NCBI GenBank assembly: GCA_964482495.1
Contig: CAYZXS010000002.1
Location: 62,001-126,000, forward strand
Direction of reading: 5' to 3'
Length of the DNA: 64,000 nt
Source: J029 sp964482495
Lineage (GTDB): Bacteria; Planctomycetota; UBA1135
Of the stretch, positions 15,367 through 23,653 are shown piece by piece. A program made the translations under genes and the position numbers. Within the stretch, counting starts at the first letter, position 1, and the number at the start of each line of letters is the position of its first letter. The notes under the pieces are model-generated. The model saw only the letters and a list, made by a program, of their open reading frames with translations. It did no database searches and was not told the origin of the DNA.

Positions 15367-17235
15367 TTGGCCCGCCAGAAGACCGGATTCCGAGACACCT
15401 ACCGCCGGATGCTGCCGTACTTGCGGCGGTACCGGCGGCAGGCCGTTCTGACCATCGTCCTCGGGGCGGTGGCCGCCCTCGGCGGGCAGGCGAACCTGGC
15501 GCTGGTCAAGCCGCTGGTGAAGCGGCTGTTCCCGGACGTCCCGGCCGCGGCCACCGGCGAGGCCACGGTCCTTGAGAGCTTCGACCTGTGGGTGGACGAG
15601 CGCCTCGCCGGGGTGCAGCTGTTCGGCCTCAGCCCCGACGGCAGCGCCGTGGTGGCGGTCGCCTCCGCCCTGCTGCTGAGCGCGCTGGTCTTCTCGCTGA
15701 TCCAGTACGCCTTCCTGCGGCTCTCGCGCATGCTCGGGGTGTGGATGATCGCCGACCTGCGCCAGGACCTGGCCCGCCACGTGCTCCGGCTGGGCATGCG
15801 CTACCACTCCGGGCGCCGGCTCGGCGACCTGCTGTCCCGGCTCACGGCCGACGTCGGCACCAGCCTGCGCCTGCTGACCCTGATCGTGGAGGAGCTGATC
15901 CAGGAGCCCTTCAAGATCCTCGGCGCCCTGACCATGGCCTTCTTCGCCGCGCCGGCGGCCACCCTCGGCATGCTGCTGTTCCTGCCCATCCTGGCGCTGC
16001 CGGTGCTGGTACTGGGCCCGAAGGTGCGCAAGCGCAGCCAGAAGTCGCTGGCCAAGCTCGGCGACACCACCCAGGCGATGACCCAGATGTTCTCCGGCAT
16101 CCGGGTGGTCAAGGCCTTCCGAATGGAGGAGCGGGAGACCGAGGAATTCCGCCGCGTCAATCAGGAGTTCGTCCACCAGACCGAGCGCATGGTCAAGGCC
16201 CAGGCGACCAGCCTGTCGGTGACCAACTTCCTGGCCCAAGGAGGCATCGGCGTCGCCATCGGCCTGATCGCGCTGGCTAACCACATGATGGACGGCGGCC
16301 TGTTCACGGACACCAGCTCCCTGATGGTGTTCTTCCTCGCCACGGGCTTCCTGTTCACCGGCGTCAAGCGGCTGACCAAGGCGGTGTCGATCATCTACAC
16401 CTCGATGGGCGCCACCGAGCGCGTCTTCGAGGTCCTGGACCTGGAGCCGGAGATCCCGGAGAAGGGCGAGGACCGGCCCTTCGCCGGCCTGGAAGGCGAG
16501 ATCCGCTTCGAAGCCGTCGGCTTCGACTACGGCACCGGCGACGGCCCGGCGGTGCAGGACATCAGCTTTAGGGTGAAGCGCGGCGAGCGGGTGGCCCTGG
16601 TCGGCAGCTCCGGCGCCGGCAAGAGCACCCTGATGGACCTGGTGGCGCGCTTCTACGACCCGACCGAGGGCCGGATCCTGGTCGACGGCGTCGACCTGCG
16701 CGAGCTCAAGGTGGCCGACTGGCTGGACCGAATGGCGATGGTCGGCCAGCAGCCCTTCCTGTTCCAGACCAGCCTGCGCGAGAACGTGCGATACGGCCGC
16801 CCAGAGGCCTCACCGGAGGAGGTCGAGCAGGCCTGCCGCGCCGCCAACCTCGACGACTTCGTCGCCAGCCTGCCGCAGGGCCTGGACACCCAGGCCGGCG
16901 AGGCCGGCACCCGGCTCAGCGGCGGCCAAGCGCAGCGGGTGACGATCGCCCGCGCCATCCTGCGCGACGCCGACGTGCTGCTGCTGGACGAGGCCACCAG
17001 CGCCCTCGACTCCGAGTCCGAGCGACGGGTGCAGGCGGCGCTCGAGGTGCTGATCGCTGGCCGGACGACCTTCGCCATCGCCCACCGCCTCAGCACCATC
17101 CGCAGCGCCGACCGGATCCTGGTCCTGGACCAGGGCCGGATCGCCGAGGACGGCAGCCACGACCAGCTGGTCGCCCAGGGCGGCATCTACGCCAAGATGT
17201 GGCAGCTCCAGGCCGAAGGCGGCGGAGCGGACTGA
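15367..17235 (+). CDS. MsbA-type ABC exporter (half transporter)
   Basis: A 622-residue fused membrane-ATPase protein. The N-terminal half (about 20-345) holds six membrane segments. The ATPase half has Walker A GSSGAGKST at about 413-421, Q-loop MVGQQPFLF, signature RLSGGQAQR with LSGGQ at about 517-521, Walker B VLLLDEATSALD, and the switch His in IAHRLSTI. All catalytic residues are present. Homodimers of this family export lipids, lipid A precursors, peptides or drugs. It starts at TTG (15367), 25 bp after the SurA-like gene, so the two may be linked in envelope assembly. Its end converges with ispF at only 5 bp. Confidence 0.93.
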   Translation: MARQKTGFRDTYRRMLPYLRRYRRQAVLTIVLGAVAALGGQANLALVKPLVKRLFPDVPAAATGEATVLESFDLWVDERLAGVQLFGLSPDGSAVVAVASALLLSALVFSLIQYAFLRLSRMLGVWMIADLRQDLARHVLRLGMRYHSGRRLGDLLSRLTADVGTSLRLLTLIVEELIQEPFKILGALTMAFFAAPAATLGMLLFLPILALPVLVLGPKVRKRSQKSLAKLGDTTQAMTQMFSGIRVVKAFRMEERETEEFRRVNQEFVHQTERMVKAQATSLSVTNFLAQGGIGVAIGLIALANHMMDGGLFTDTSSLMVFFLATGFLFTGVKRLTKAVSIIYTSMGATERVFEVLDLEPEIPEKGEDRPFAGLEGEIRFEAVGFDYGTGDGPAVQDISFRVKRGERVALVGSSGAGKSTLMDLVARFYDPTEGRILVDGVDLRELKVADWLDRMAMVGQQPFLFQTSLRENVRYGRPEASPEEVEQACRAANLDDFVASLPQGLDTQAGEAGTRLSGGQAQRVTIARAILRDADVLLLDEATSALDSESERRVQAALEVLIAGRTTFAIAHRLSTIRSADRILVLDQGRIAEDGSHDQLVAQGGIYAKMWQLQAEGGGAD

Positions 17236-17240
17236 GCGGC

Positions 17241-17729
17241 TCAGGCCCCGGAGGACCCGACCAGCACCACGGCCTGGACGTCGACCCGGCCGCCGTCCCC
17301 GCCCTCGGTGGTCTTGCCCTTCAGGTTGACCCGGTCCAGCGGCAGGTCGAGCAGCGCCGCGAGCGCGGCCCGGATCCGCGGCCGCGCCGGCGCGATCTTC
17401 GGCCGGTCGCAGATCACCACGAGGTCGGCCGACAGCGGCCGCAGCCCCCGCTCGCCGAGCTGGCGCAGCGCCTCGGTCAGGAAGGCGGCGGAGTCCGCGT
17501 CCTTCCAGGCCGGGTCGGTGTCCGGGAACAGGCTGCCGAGGTCGTCCAGGCCGGCGGCGCCGAGCAGGGCGTCGGTGAGCGCGTGCAGCACGGCGTCGCC
17601 GTCGCTGTGGCCAGCCGGTCCGACCGGGCAGTCGAGGTCGACGCCGCCGAGGCGGCAGGGGCGGCCGGCTTCGAGGCGGTGGCGGTCCCAGCCGAGGCCG
17701 ATGCGGGGGGCGTGGGGGAGGTCGGTCAT
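17241..17729 (-). CDS. ispF: 2-C-methyl-D-erythritol 2,4-cyclodiphosphate synthase
   Basis: A 162-residue protein of normal IspF length. Metal ligands are in place: Asp15 and His17 in GWDRHRL and His49 in SDGDAVLHALTDALLGA. Other family landmarks are HSDGD (41-45), LFPDTDP and the C-terminal NLKGKTTEG. It makes MEcPP from CDP-ME-2-phosphate in the MEP isoprenoid pathway. It starts in an ATGA overlap with ispD. The usual pairing and order ispD-ispF supports the call. Confidence 0.97.
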   Translation of the reverse strand: MTDLPHAPRIGLGWDRHRLEAGRPCRLGGVDLDCPVGPAGHSDGDAVLHALTDALLGAAGLDDLGSLFPDTDPAWKDADSAAFLTEALRQLGERGLRPLSADLVVICDRPKIAPARPRIRAALAALLDLPLDRVNLKGKTTEGGDGGRVDVQAVVLVGSSGA

Positions 17730-18433
17730 CCGGGCTGGGCGCGGGCGCGGCTCTGGAGCAGGGCCTCGGCGAGGGCCAGGTCGGCGGCGGTGGTGATCTT
17801 GGCGTTGTCGGTCGGGGCGGGGACCAGGGCGGGGGGGTGGCCGGCGGCCTCCAGCAGCATGGCCTCGTCGGTGGGCAGGCCGTCGCCGGGCTGCCAGCGG
17901 GCGAAGGCCTCGAGCAGCCAGTCGCGGCGGCCGCCCTGCGGGGTCTGGGCCGCCCACAGGCCGTCGCGGTCCACCGTCGCGGCGACCGCGCCGTCGCCGC
18001 CGGCCCGCTTGAGGGTGTCGGCCACCGGCGCCGCGGCCAGGGCGGCGCCGCGTTCGCGCGCGGCGGCGGCGACGGCGTCGAAGAGCTCGGCACGGACCAG
18101 GGCGCGGGCGGCGTCGTGGACCAGCAGCAGCGGCAGGCCAGGGTCGGCGGCTTGGCAGCCGGCGCGGCTCGACAGCCAGCGCTCCTCGCCGCCGCTCACC
18201 ACCCGGTCGGCGCCGAGCTGCGCAGGGCTGCAGCGCCAGCGCTGCTCGAGGGCAGCGACGTCCTCGGGCATCATCACCAGCACCACCTCGGCGACGGCGG
18301 CGGCCTCTCGGGCCGCCCGCAGCGAGCGCGCCAGCAGCGGCTCGCCGCCGAGCTCGAGCAGCGCCTTGTTGCCGCGGCCGAGCCGGCGGCCGCGCCCGGC
18401 GGCGAGCACGATGACGGCGGTGTCCGGCTCCAT
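17726..18433 (-). CDS. ispD: 2-C-methyl-D-erythritol 4-phosphate cytidylyltransferase
   Basis: A 235-residue nucleotidyltransferase. The glycine-rich CTP loop is LAAGRGRRLGRGNKALLELGG (residues 10-30), with the conserved Arg and Lys. LVHDAARALV is the Mg/CTP-binding strand, APVADTLKR the substrate loop and AAQTPQGGRR the usual C-terminal TPQ motif. It converts MEP to CDP-ME, the step two before IspF. A -10-like TAGAAT lies 7 nt before its ATG, divergent from ruvC. Confidence 0.95.
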   Translation of the reverse strand: MEPDTAVIVLAAGRGRRLGRGNKALLELGGEPLLARSLRAAREAAAVAEVVLVMMPEDVAALEQRWRCSPAQLGADRVVSGGEERWLSSRAGCQAADPGLPLLLVHDAARALVRAELFDAVAAAARERGAALAAAPVADTLKRAGGDGAVAATVDRDGLWAAQTPQGGRRDWLLEAFARWQPGDGLPTDEAMLLEAAGHPPALVPAPTDNAKITTAADLALAEALLQSRARAQPG

Positions 18434-18440
18434 GGCCGGG

Positions 18441-18463
18441 ATTCTAGCGGGATGGGCTAGGAT
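18441..18463. promoter_or_regulatory. divergent -10-like sites for ispD and ruvC
   Basis: On the minus strand TAGAAT (18446-18441) ends 7 nt before the ispD ATG. On the plus strand TAGGAT (18458-18463) ends 6 nt before the ruvC GTG. The spacings imply leaderless transcripts in both directions from a 36-bp intergenic region. Confidence 0.5.
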
Positions 18464-18469
18464 GCCGGG

Positions 18470-19012
18470 GTGACTGCCCTCCGCGTTCTCGGCGTCGACC
18501 CCGGCACCGTCGTCGCCGGCTGGGGCGTGCTGGAGGCCGCGCCGCCCACGCCCGCCGTTCGCCTCGGCTCGGGCGTCTGGAAGCTGGGCGGGCGCCAGGC
18601 CTCCGCGGACCGCCTGCTGGTCCTCCGGCGCGAGCTGGAGCAGGCCTTGGAGCGTTGGCAGCCCGACCTGCTGGCGGTCGAGGCGGCCTTCTTCGGCCGC
18701 AACGCCCGCTCGGCCCTGCGGCTGGGGGAGGCCCGCGGAGTGATCCTGGTGGGCGCCGCCGCCGCCGGCGTCGCCATCGAGGAGATCCCGCCGGCCCTGG
18801 TCAAGCGGCGGGTCGGTGGCAGCGGCGTCGTCAGTAAGGAGGGCATGGCCGCCCTGGTCGCGGCCCAGCTCGGGATGGAACCCCGCTTCGCCTCCTTCGA
18901 CGAGTCCGACGCCCTCTCGGTGGCTCTTTGCGCGGTCCTAGAACGGCAGGTTCCCGAGGCGGATTTTGGGCATAATGGAGGGGGGCTTCCGCGTGGGGCG
19001 GGGTTCCAATGA
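18470..19012 (+). CDS. ruvC: Holliday junction resolvase RuvC
   Basis: A 180-residue endonuclease. The four acidic residues of the active site are present: Asp10 (GVDPGT), Glu71 (AVEAAFFGRN), Asp144 and Asp147 (DESDALSVAL). It cuts four-way DNA junctions made in recombination, normally with RuvAB, which are not in the window. The start is the GTG at 18470. It is the first gene of a tight operon reaching purB. The C-terminus after about 160 is a short Gly-rich tail. Confidence 0.95.
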   Translation: MTALRVLGVDPGTVVAGWGVLEAAPPTPAVRLGSGVWKLGGRQASADRLLVLRRELEQALERWQPDLLAVEAAFFGRNARSALRLGEARGVILVGAAAAGVAIEEIPPALVKRRVGGSGVVSKEGMAALVAAQLGMEPRFASFDESDALSVALCAVLERQVPEADFGHNGGGLPRGAGFQ

Positions 19013-19013
19013 G

Positions 19014-19757
19014 ATGCCTGAACACTGGAGCGCTGAGGATTTGCTGCGCAGCCTGCGCCGCCGGCCGGCCGCGCTCGAGCCGGGGCTGCGCTTCCTCGAC
19101 GAGCCGCTGATCTACGCCCCCGAGCTCCGCGTCGAGCTCTGCGGCGAGGACCTGCTCGGCCGTCCGGTGATGGTGCTGCCGGTGGAGTCCCAGGACGGCA
19201 GCCTGTGCGACCGGCTGCTGGCCCTGGTGGCCAAGCAGCGCAGCCAGCAGCACCGCTTCTCGGCCTGGTTCTCGCGTCCCGGCGAGCCGCGGGCGCTGCT
19301 GATCGGCGAGCACTACTCCTCCCACCTGCTGGACCGCTTGGAGCTGCTGCGGGCGGCGGTCCCGGTGCGCTCCTACCTGGTCGAGGTCGGCGGCTCGGAG
19401 GAGGAGCCGGAGCCGGTCTTCCGGCTCCACGCCGAGGGCATCGCGGAGGACTGGGACGGGCTGCTCGCCGGCCTCGACCCGACCCAGCAGCGCCTGGCCC
19501 GGCGCCTGGTCCACGCCGCGGACGCGATCCACCCGCCGGTCCAGATCGTGGGCGACGCCTGGCCGTTGTTGCTGGCCGGCCGGCACGGCCTCTTCGCCAG
19601 CCTGCACCGCGCCGGCGAGGGCCTGCAGCTGGCATGGCTCGGTGAAGGTCGCCAGCGCCAGGTGCTCGAGCTGCTCGACGACGCCGCCGTGGACCTGGCG
19701 ATCGATGTCCTGCTCCGGGTCCAGTCCGACCCGATCGCGGTCCAGGTCGAGGCGTAA
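19014..19757 (+). CDS. protein of unknown function between ruvC and an HhH protein
   Basis: A 247-residue cytoplasmic-looking protein, no signal or membrane segment. The N-terminal 75 residues contain RFLDEPLIYAPELRVELCG, EDLLGRPVMVLPVES and CDRLLALVAKQRSQ, loosely like the strand-helix core of restriction-endonuclease-fold proteins (NucS/DUF91 type), but the E-x-K motif is not evident. The C-terminal half is helical, with GLDPTQQRLARRLVHAAD and repeated Leu-rich segments. I do not recognise the family. An earlier ATG at 18975 would overlap ruvC; the ATG at 19014 right after the ruvC stop is preferred. Its place after ruvC hints at a DNA-linked role; this is only an inference. Confidence 0.75.
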   Translation: MPEHWSAEDLLRSLRRRPAALEPGLRFLDEPLIYAPELRVELCGEDLLGRPVMVLPVESQDGSLCDRLLALVAKQRSQQHRFSAWFSRPGEPRALLIGEHYSSHLLDRLELLRAAVPVRSYLVEVGGSEEEPEPVFRLHAEGIAEDWDGLLAGLDPTQQRLARRLVHAADAIHPPVQIVGDAWPLLLAGRHGLFASLHRAGEGLQLAWLGEGRQRQVLELLDDAAVDLAIDVLLRVQSDPIAVQVEA

Positions 19758-19787
19758 CCGCCAGCCCTCGAGACCGTCTGCCTCGGC

Positions 19788-20138
19788 GTGGCAGGGTCTC
19801 GGCGAGCGGAGCGGGCGCTGGCGGCGGTGCTCTTGGTGGCCGCGGTCCGGGGCTTGGCGCTGGAGCTCGCGCCGCCCCCGGCCGACCTCCTGGACCCGGT
19901 GGGCGGCGCCGACGGCGTCCTGCCCGACCTCGACCACGACGGCTGGATCCCGCTGAGCTGGTTGCCCGGGGTCGGCGCCGACCGGGCCCGGCAGGTGGTC
20001 GCCCAGCGGGCCCAGCTGGGCCTGCCGCTGACCCCGGCGAGGCTGCGCCTGCTGGATGGCATCGGCGATCAGACCGCCCTGGAAGTGGAGCAGTGGTACC
20101 GCCGCGCCGGTCGCGGCCCGCCCCTCGAGCCGGGCTAG
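19788..20138 (+). CDS. small ComEA-like helix-hairpin-helix protein
   Basis: A 116-residue protein starting with GTG. Residues 8-28 are a hydrophobic anchor (ALAAVLLVAAVRGLALELA). Residues 55-80 carry a helix-hairpin-helix, LSWLPGVGADRARQVVAQRA, and a second hairpin-like LLDGIGDQTALEV follows at about 88-100. ComEA-type proteins bind DNA at the membrane in competence; small HhH proteins of this form are common in secretion-linked loci too. It is in the ruvC-to-purB operon, 30 bp after the preceding gene. Confidence 0.75.
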   Translation: MAGSRRAERALAAVLLVAAVRGLALELAPPPADLLDPVGGADGVLPDLDHDGWIPLSWLPGVGADRARQVVAQRAQLGLPLTPARLRLLDGIGDQTALEVEQWYRRAGRGPPLEPG

Positions 20139-20141
20139 AAT
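20136..20141 (+). promoter_or_regulatory. -10-like TAGAAT before nadC
   Basis: TAGAAT (its TAG is also the stop codon of the HhH gene) ends 7 nt before the ATG at 20149. It suggests that nadC can also be transcribed alone as a leaderless mRNA, and favours 20149 over the in-frame ATG at 20140. Confidence 0.4.
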
Positions 20142-20148
20142 GGCCCGG

Positions 20149-20997
20149 ATGGAGCCGCCTCCTGACGTCCTTCGAGCGGTGCTGAGCGCCCTGGCCGAGG
20201 ACCGGACCGACCACGATGCGACCACCCTGGCCCTGGTGCCGGCCGAGCGCCGAGCCCGCGGCCGGGTCGTGTGCCGGGCGGACGGGGTCCTGAGCGGCTG
20301 CGACTACGCGGCCGCCGCCTTCTCGGCCTGCGACCCGGCGATCGAGCTGGAGTGGCTGGCGGGGGAGGGTTCGGCGGTCCAGGACGGCGAGGAGGTGCTG
20401 CGCGTGGCCGGCCCGGCCCGGGGCCTGCTGGCGGCCGAGCGGACGGCCCTGAACTTCCTGCAGCAGCTCAGCGGCGTCGCCTCCGCGACCGCGGCGCTGG
20501 TGGCCGCCGTCGGCCCCGGGGTCCGGGTGCTCGACACCCGCAAGACCGTGCCCGGCCTCCGTGACGCCCAGAAGCGGGCCGTGCTGGCCGGCGGCGGGGT
20601 CAATCACCGGCGCGACCTCGAGGACCAGCTCCTGCTGAAGGAGAACCACTTCGCGATGTCCGGCCTGGGTTATGCCGAGGCCGTGCGCCAGGCCCGCGAG
20701 GGCGCCGGCGGTCGGCCGGTCGGGGTCGAGGCCGACACCGAGGAGCAGGCGGTGCTAGCCCTCGAGGAAGGCGCGGACTACGTGCTGCTCGACAACTTCG
20801 AGGCCGAGACCCTGCCGGAGGTCGCCGCCCGGCTGCGCCGCCGCTTTCCGGACGCCCAGCTCGAGGTCAGCGGCGGCGTCCGGCTGGAGAGCGCCGGCCG
20901 GCTGCGGGGCGCCGGGGTGGACCGGGTCTCGGTCGGCTGGCTGACCCACTCGGCGCCGGCCCTCGACCTGTCCTTCTACCTGGAGCCCGCTCCTTGA
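20149..20997 (+). CDS. nadC: nicotinate-nucleotide pyrophosphorylase (quinolinate phosphoribosyltransferase)
   Basis: A 282-residue protein of the usual size. Landmarks: EDRTDHDATT near the N-terminus, ERTALNFLQQLSGVAS, the PRPP/quinolinate-binding run LDTRKTVPGLRDAQKRAVL with conserved Arg and Lys, GGGVNHR, LLKENH, and the late strand GADYVLLDNF with VSGGV. It makes nicotinate mononucleotide for NAD synthesis. ATGs at 20140 and 20149 are both in frame. It ends in a 4-bp overlap with the RsbW-like gene. Confidence 0.96.
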   Translation: MEPPPDVLRAVLSALAEDRTDHDATTLALVPAERRARGRVVCRADGVLSGCDYAAAAFSACDPAIELEWLAGEGSAVQDGEEVLRVAGPARGLLAAERTALNFLQQLSGVASATAALVAAVGPGVRVLDTRKTVPGLRDAQKRAVLAGGGVNHRRDLEDQLLLKENHFAMSGLGYAEAVRQAREGAGGRPVGVEADTEEQAVLALEEGADYVLLDNFEAETLPEVAARLRRRFPDAQLEVSGGVRLESAGRLRGAGVDRVSVGWLTHSAPALDLSFYLEPAP

Positions 20998-21431
20998 GCG
21001 AGGCCTGGGTCGCCGCCTTCTCCGCTCCCGCCCGCGGCGAGGAGCTGCCCGGGCTGCGGCGGCGGGTCCAGGCCCGGTTGGCTGCTGAAGGCGCCGCCCG
21101 CCAGGTGGTCGAGCGGGTCGGGGTCCTGGTCTCGGAGCTGGCGCACAACGCCGTCGAGGCCGACTGCCGGCGCGGCCGCGTGCACGTGGTGCTGAGGCGG
21201 GAGCCCCGGCGGCTGCGGCTGAGCGTCGAGTGCTGCGATAACCACGACTTCGAGCGCCTGGCCCGCGGACTGGCGCGCGCCGAGCGGCCGCCCCGGCCGG
21301 AGCAAGAGCGCGGCCGCGGCCTCTGGCTGGTGCGCGGCATGTCGCGCGAGCTCCGGGTCGAGAAGGGCCGCGGCGGCTGGGTGCGGCTGGCCATGGTGGT
21401 GCGCGAGGACGGCGACGGGGAGGGCGCGTGA
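20994..21431 (+). CDS. RsbW-like anti-sigma-factor kinase / GHKL ATPase domain
   Basis: A 145-residue stand-alone HATPase_c protein starting with TTG in an overlap with nadC. The N-box is LVSELAHNAVEADC (residues 43-56), the G1-type acidic segment is CCDNHDFERL, and the G2 box is ERGRGLWLVRGMSREL (about 103-118). Such proteins are serine kinases that bind a sigma factor and phosphorylate an anti-anti-sigma partner. No sigma factor, STAS protein or phosphatase gene is nearby, so the partner is unknown. Confidence 0.8.
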   Translation: MSEAWVAAFSAPARGEELPGLRRRVQARLAAEGAARQVVERVGVLVSELAHNAVEADCRRGRVHVVLRREPRRLRLSVECCDNHDFERLARGLARAERPPRPEQERGRGLWLVRGMSRELRVEKGRGGWVRLAMVVREDGDGEGA

Positions 21432-21931
21432 CCGGCTCGCTGTTCGCCCGGCTGTGCGGCTTCGCCTGGTGGCTGCGCCTGGCCGGCTTCGCCTCCTGCC
21501 TCGGGCTGCTGGTGCTGGCTTCCTTCCTGGCGCCGGAGGGCGCCGCCGAGGTCGCCACGCCTTACCTCCGGAACCTGGCCCACGCGCCGCTGTTCGGCCT
21601 GTTCGCCCTCAGTTTCCTGGTGCTCTCCGGTCCGCAGGCCCCGCTCCGGCCCCGGAGCTGGGCGCTGGCCATGGGCCTGGTGCTGGTCGCCGGCTTCCTG
21701 GACGAGTGGCACCAGCTCTACGTCCCCGGCCGCGGCTCCGACGCCAAGGACGTCGTCACCGACCTGCTCGGCGGGCTGATCAGCCTGCTGCTGGCGGCCT
21801 GGGCGGCGCGCACCCCCCTGTGCTTGCGCCGCGGCCTGCTGCCCCTGGGAGGCGCCGTCGCCGCCTTGTTCTTGTGGGGGTTGGTCGTGACTGACGGCCC
21901 CTTGACCCCGCTGCCCTTCGTCCAGCCCTGA
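21428..21931 (+). CDS. VanZ-like membrane protein
   Basis: A 167-residue protein with four membrane segments (about 16-36, 55-72, 79-97 and 122-140). The family pattern N-L-A-H-x-P-x-F-G-L-F near residue 48 and FLDEWHQLYVPGRGSDAKDV near 97-116 is clear. VanZ-like proteins are linked to low-level teicoplanin resistance in enterococci, but the general function is unknown. It starts with a GTG overlapping the RsbW-like gene by 4 bp. Confidence 0.85.
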   Translation: MTGSLFARLCGFAWWLRLAGFASCLGLLVLASFLAPEGAAEVATPYLRNLAHAPLFGLFALSFLVLSGPQAPLRPRSWALAMGLVLVAGFLDEWHQLYVPGRGSDAKDVVTDLLGGLISLLLAAWAARTPLCLRRGLLPLGGAVAALFLWGLVVTDGPLTPLPFVQP

Positions 21932-21953
21932 AACCACGACCGCGCTGAACCCG

Positions 21954-23548
21954 ATGAGCGATCCCGACACCCGCTACTCCTCGCCCCTGGCCGCCCGCTA
22001 CGCCAGCAAGGTGATGCAGGAGAACTTCTCCGCCCGGCGCCGGGCCCTGGTCTGGCGCGACCTCTGGATCGCCCTCGCCGAGAGCGAGCGCGAACTCGGC
22101 CTCGAGATCAGCGAGGAGCAGCTGCAGGCCCTGCAGGACGCCCGCGAGGACCTCGATCTGGAGCGGGTGGCCGAGCTGGAGCGGGAGCTGCGCCACGACG
22201 TCATGGCCCACGTCCACGCCTTCGGCGAGAAGGCGCCCGCCGCCCAGGGAATCCTGCACCTGGGGGCGACCTCCTGCTACGTCGCCGACGGCGCCGACCT
22301 GGTCCTGATCCAGGAAGGCTTGCGGATCGTGCGGGCGCGGATCGTCGGCGTCGCGCGGGCCCTGAACGACTTCTGCCGCGAGCAGCGCGACCAGCCGATC
22401 CTGGGCTTCACCCACTTCCAGCCGGCCCAGCCGACCACCCTCGGCAAGCGCGCGGCGCTGTGGCTGCAGGACTTCCTGCTCGACCTCGAGGAGGTCGAGT
22501 CGCTGCTCGACCGCTTGCCTTTCCGCGGCGTCAAGGGCACCACCGGCACCCAGGCCAGCTTCCTGCAGCTCTTCGACGGCGACCATGACAAGGTGCGCCA
22601 GCTCGACCGCATGGTCACCGAGCGCATGGGATTCACCCGCTCCGTCGCCGTCTGCGGCCAGACCTACCCGCGCAAGTGGGACGGCCTGGTGCTGCACGCG
22701 CTGGCCGGGCTGGCGGCCTCGGCGGCCAAGTTCGCGGTCGACATCCGGCTCCTGGCGCACCGCCGCGAGGTCGAGGAGCCCTTCGGCAAGAAGCAGATCG
22801 GCTCCTCCGCCATGCCCTACAAGCGCAACCCGATGCGCAGCGAGCGCATCGGCGCCCTGGCCCGCTATCTGCTGCACCTGGCGCCGAACGGCCTCGACAC
22901 GGCCGCCAACCAGTGGCTGGAGCGGACCCTGGACGACTCCGCCAACCGCCGCCTGGCGATCCCGGAGTCCTTCCTGGCCGCCGACGCCATCCTNNNNNNN
23001 NNNNNNNNNNNNNNNNNNNNNNNNNNNNNNNNNNNNNNNNNNNNNNNNNNNNNNNNNNNNNNNNNNNNNNNNNNNNNNNNNNNNNNNNNNNNNCCGCCAA
23101 CCGCCGCCTGGCGATCCCGGAGTCCTTCCTGGCCGCCGACGCCATCCTGCAGCTGGTGCAGGACGTCGCATCCGGGCTGGTCGTCTACCCGCGGGTCATC
23201 GGCAACATGCTCGACCAGGAGATGCCCTTCATGGCCACCGAGACCATCCTGATGGCCGCCAGCCAGGCCGGCGGCGACCGCCAGGAGCTGCACGAGCGGA
23301 TCCGAGTCCATTCCCACGCCGCCGCCGCCCGGCTCAAGACCGAGGACGGCGTCAACGACCTGCTGGAGCGGATCGCCGGCGACCCGGCCTTCGCCGCGGT
23401 CAAGGACGCCCTGCCCGAGCTGGTCGATCCCAGCCGCTTCGTCGGCCGCGCGCCTCAGCAGGTGGACGACTTCCTGGCCGAGGTGGTCGCTCCGGTGCTG
23501 CGCGAGCGGGCGACGGTGCGGCCGCCCGAGGGCGGGATCCGGGTCTAG
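21954..23548 (+). CDS. purB: adenylosuccinate lyase, interrupted by an assembly gap
   Basis: Fumarase/aspartase-superfamily enzyme of the long (eukaryote-like) type. Landmarks: DTRYSSPLAARYAS at the start, GATSCYVAD, GFTHFQPAQPTTLGKRA (about 147-163), GVKGTTGTQASF, and the flexible signature loop GSSAMPYKRNPMRSE with catalytic Ser. It splits SAICAR and adenylosuccinate in purine synthesis. 100 N interrupt it at 22994-23093. If the 55-bp duplicated flank is collapsed, the frame is restored exactly: 1040 + 400 = 1440 nt, i.e. 479 residues, the normal length. It is the last gene of the ruvC operon. Confidence 0.93.
22939..23148. repeat. 55-bp direct repeat flanking a 100-N scaffold gap (assembly artefact)
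   Basis: Bases 22939-22993 and 23094-23148 are identical over 55 bp. Exactly 100 N separate them. This is what results when two contigs sharing a k-mer-length overlap are scaffolded without merging. Removing one copy and the N run gives a continuous purB. Confidence 0.95.
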
Positions 23549-23601
23549 CCGCCTGCTGCGGGGGGCAGCCCGCCCCGGGAAGGACCCGCCACAACGAAAG
23601 A

Positions 23602-23631
23602 ACCGGCGGGAGGCTGCTGCCTCCCGCCGGT
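23602..23631. terminator. bidirectional terminator between purB and the Cys-rich gene
   Basis: A 13-bp perfect stem (23602-23614 with 23619-23631) with a TGCT loop. On the minus strand it is followed by TCTTTCGTTGT, a good U-rich tail for the Cys-rich gene. It sits between convergent genes. Confidence 0.75.
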
Positions 23632-23653
23632 CTCCTCGTCCGGAGCTCCGGAA

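Noticed and set aside
22939..23148. The 55-bp repeat as a true tandem duplication or attachment site
   Set aside because: It flanks exactly 100 N, and merging it restores a normal purB frame, so an assembly artefact explains it better.
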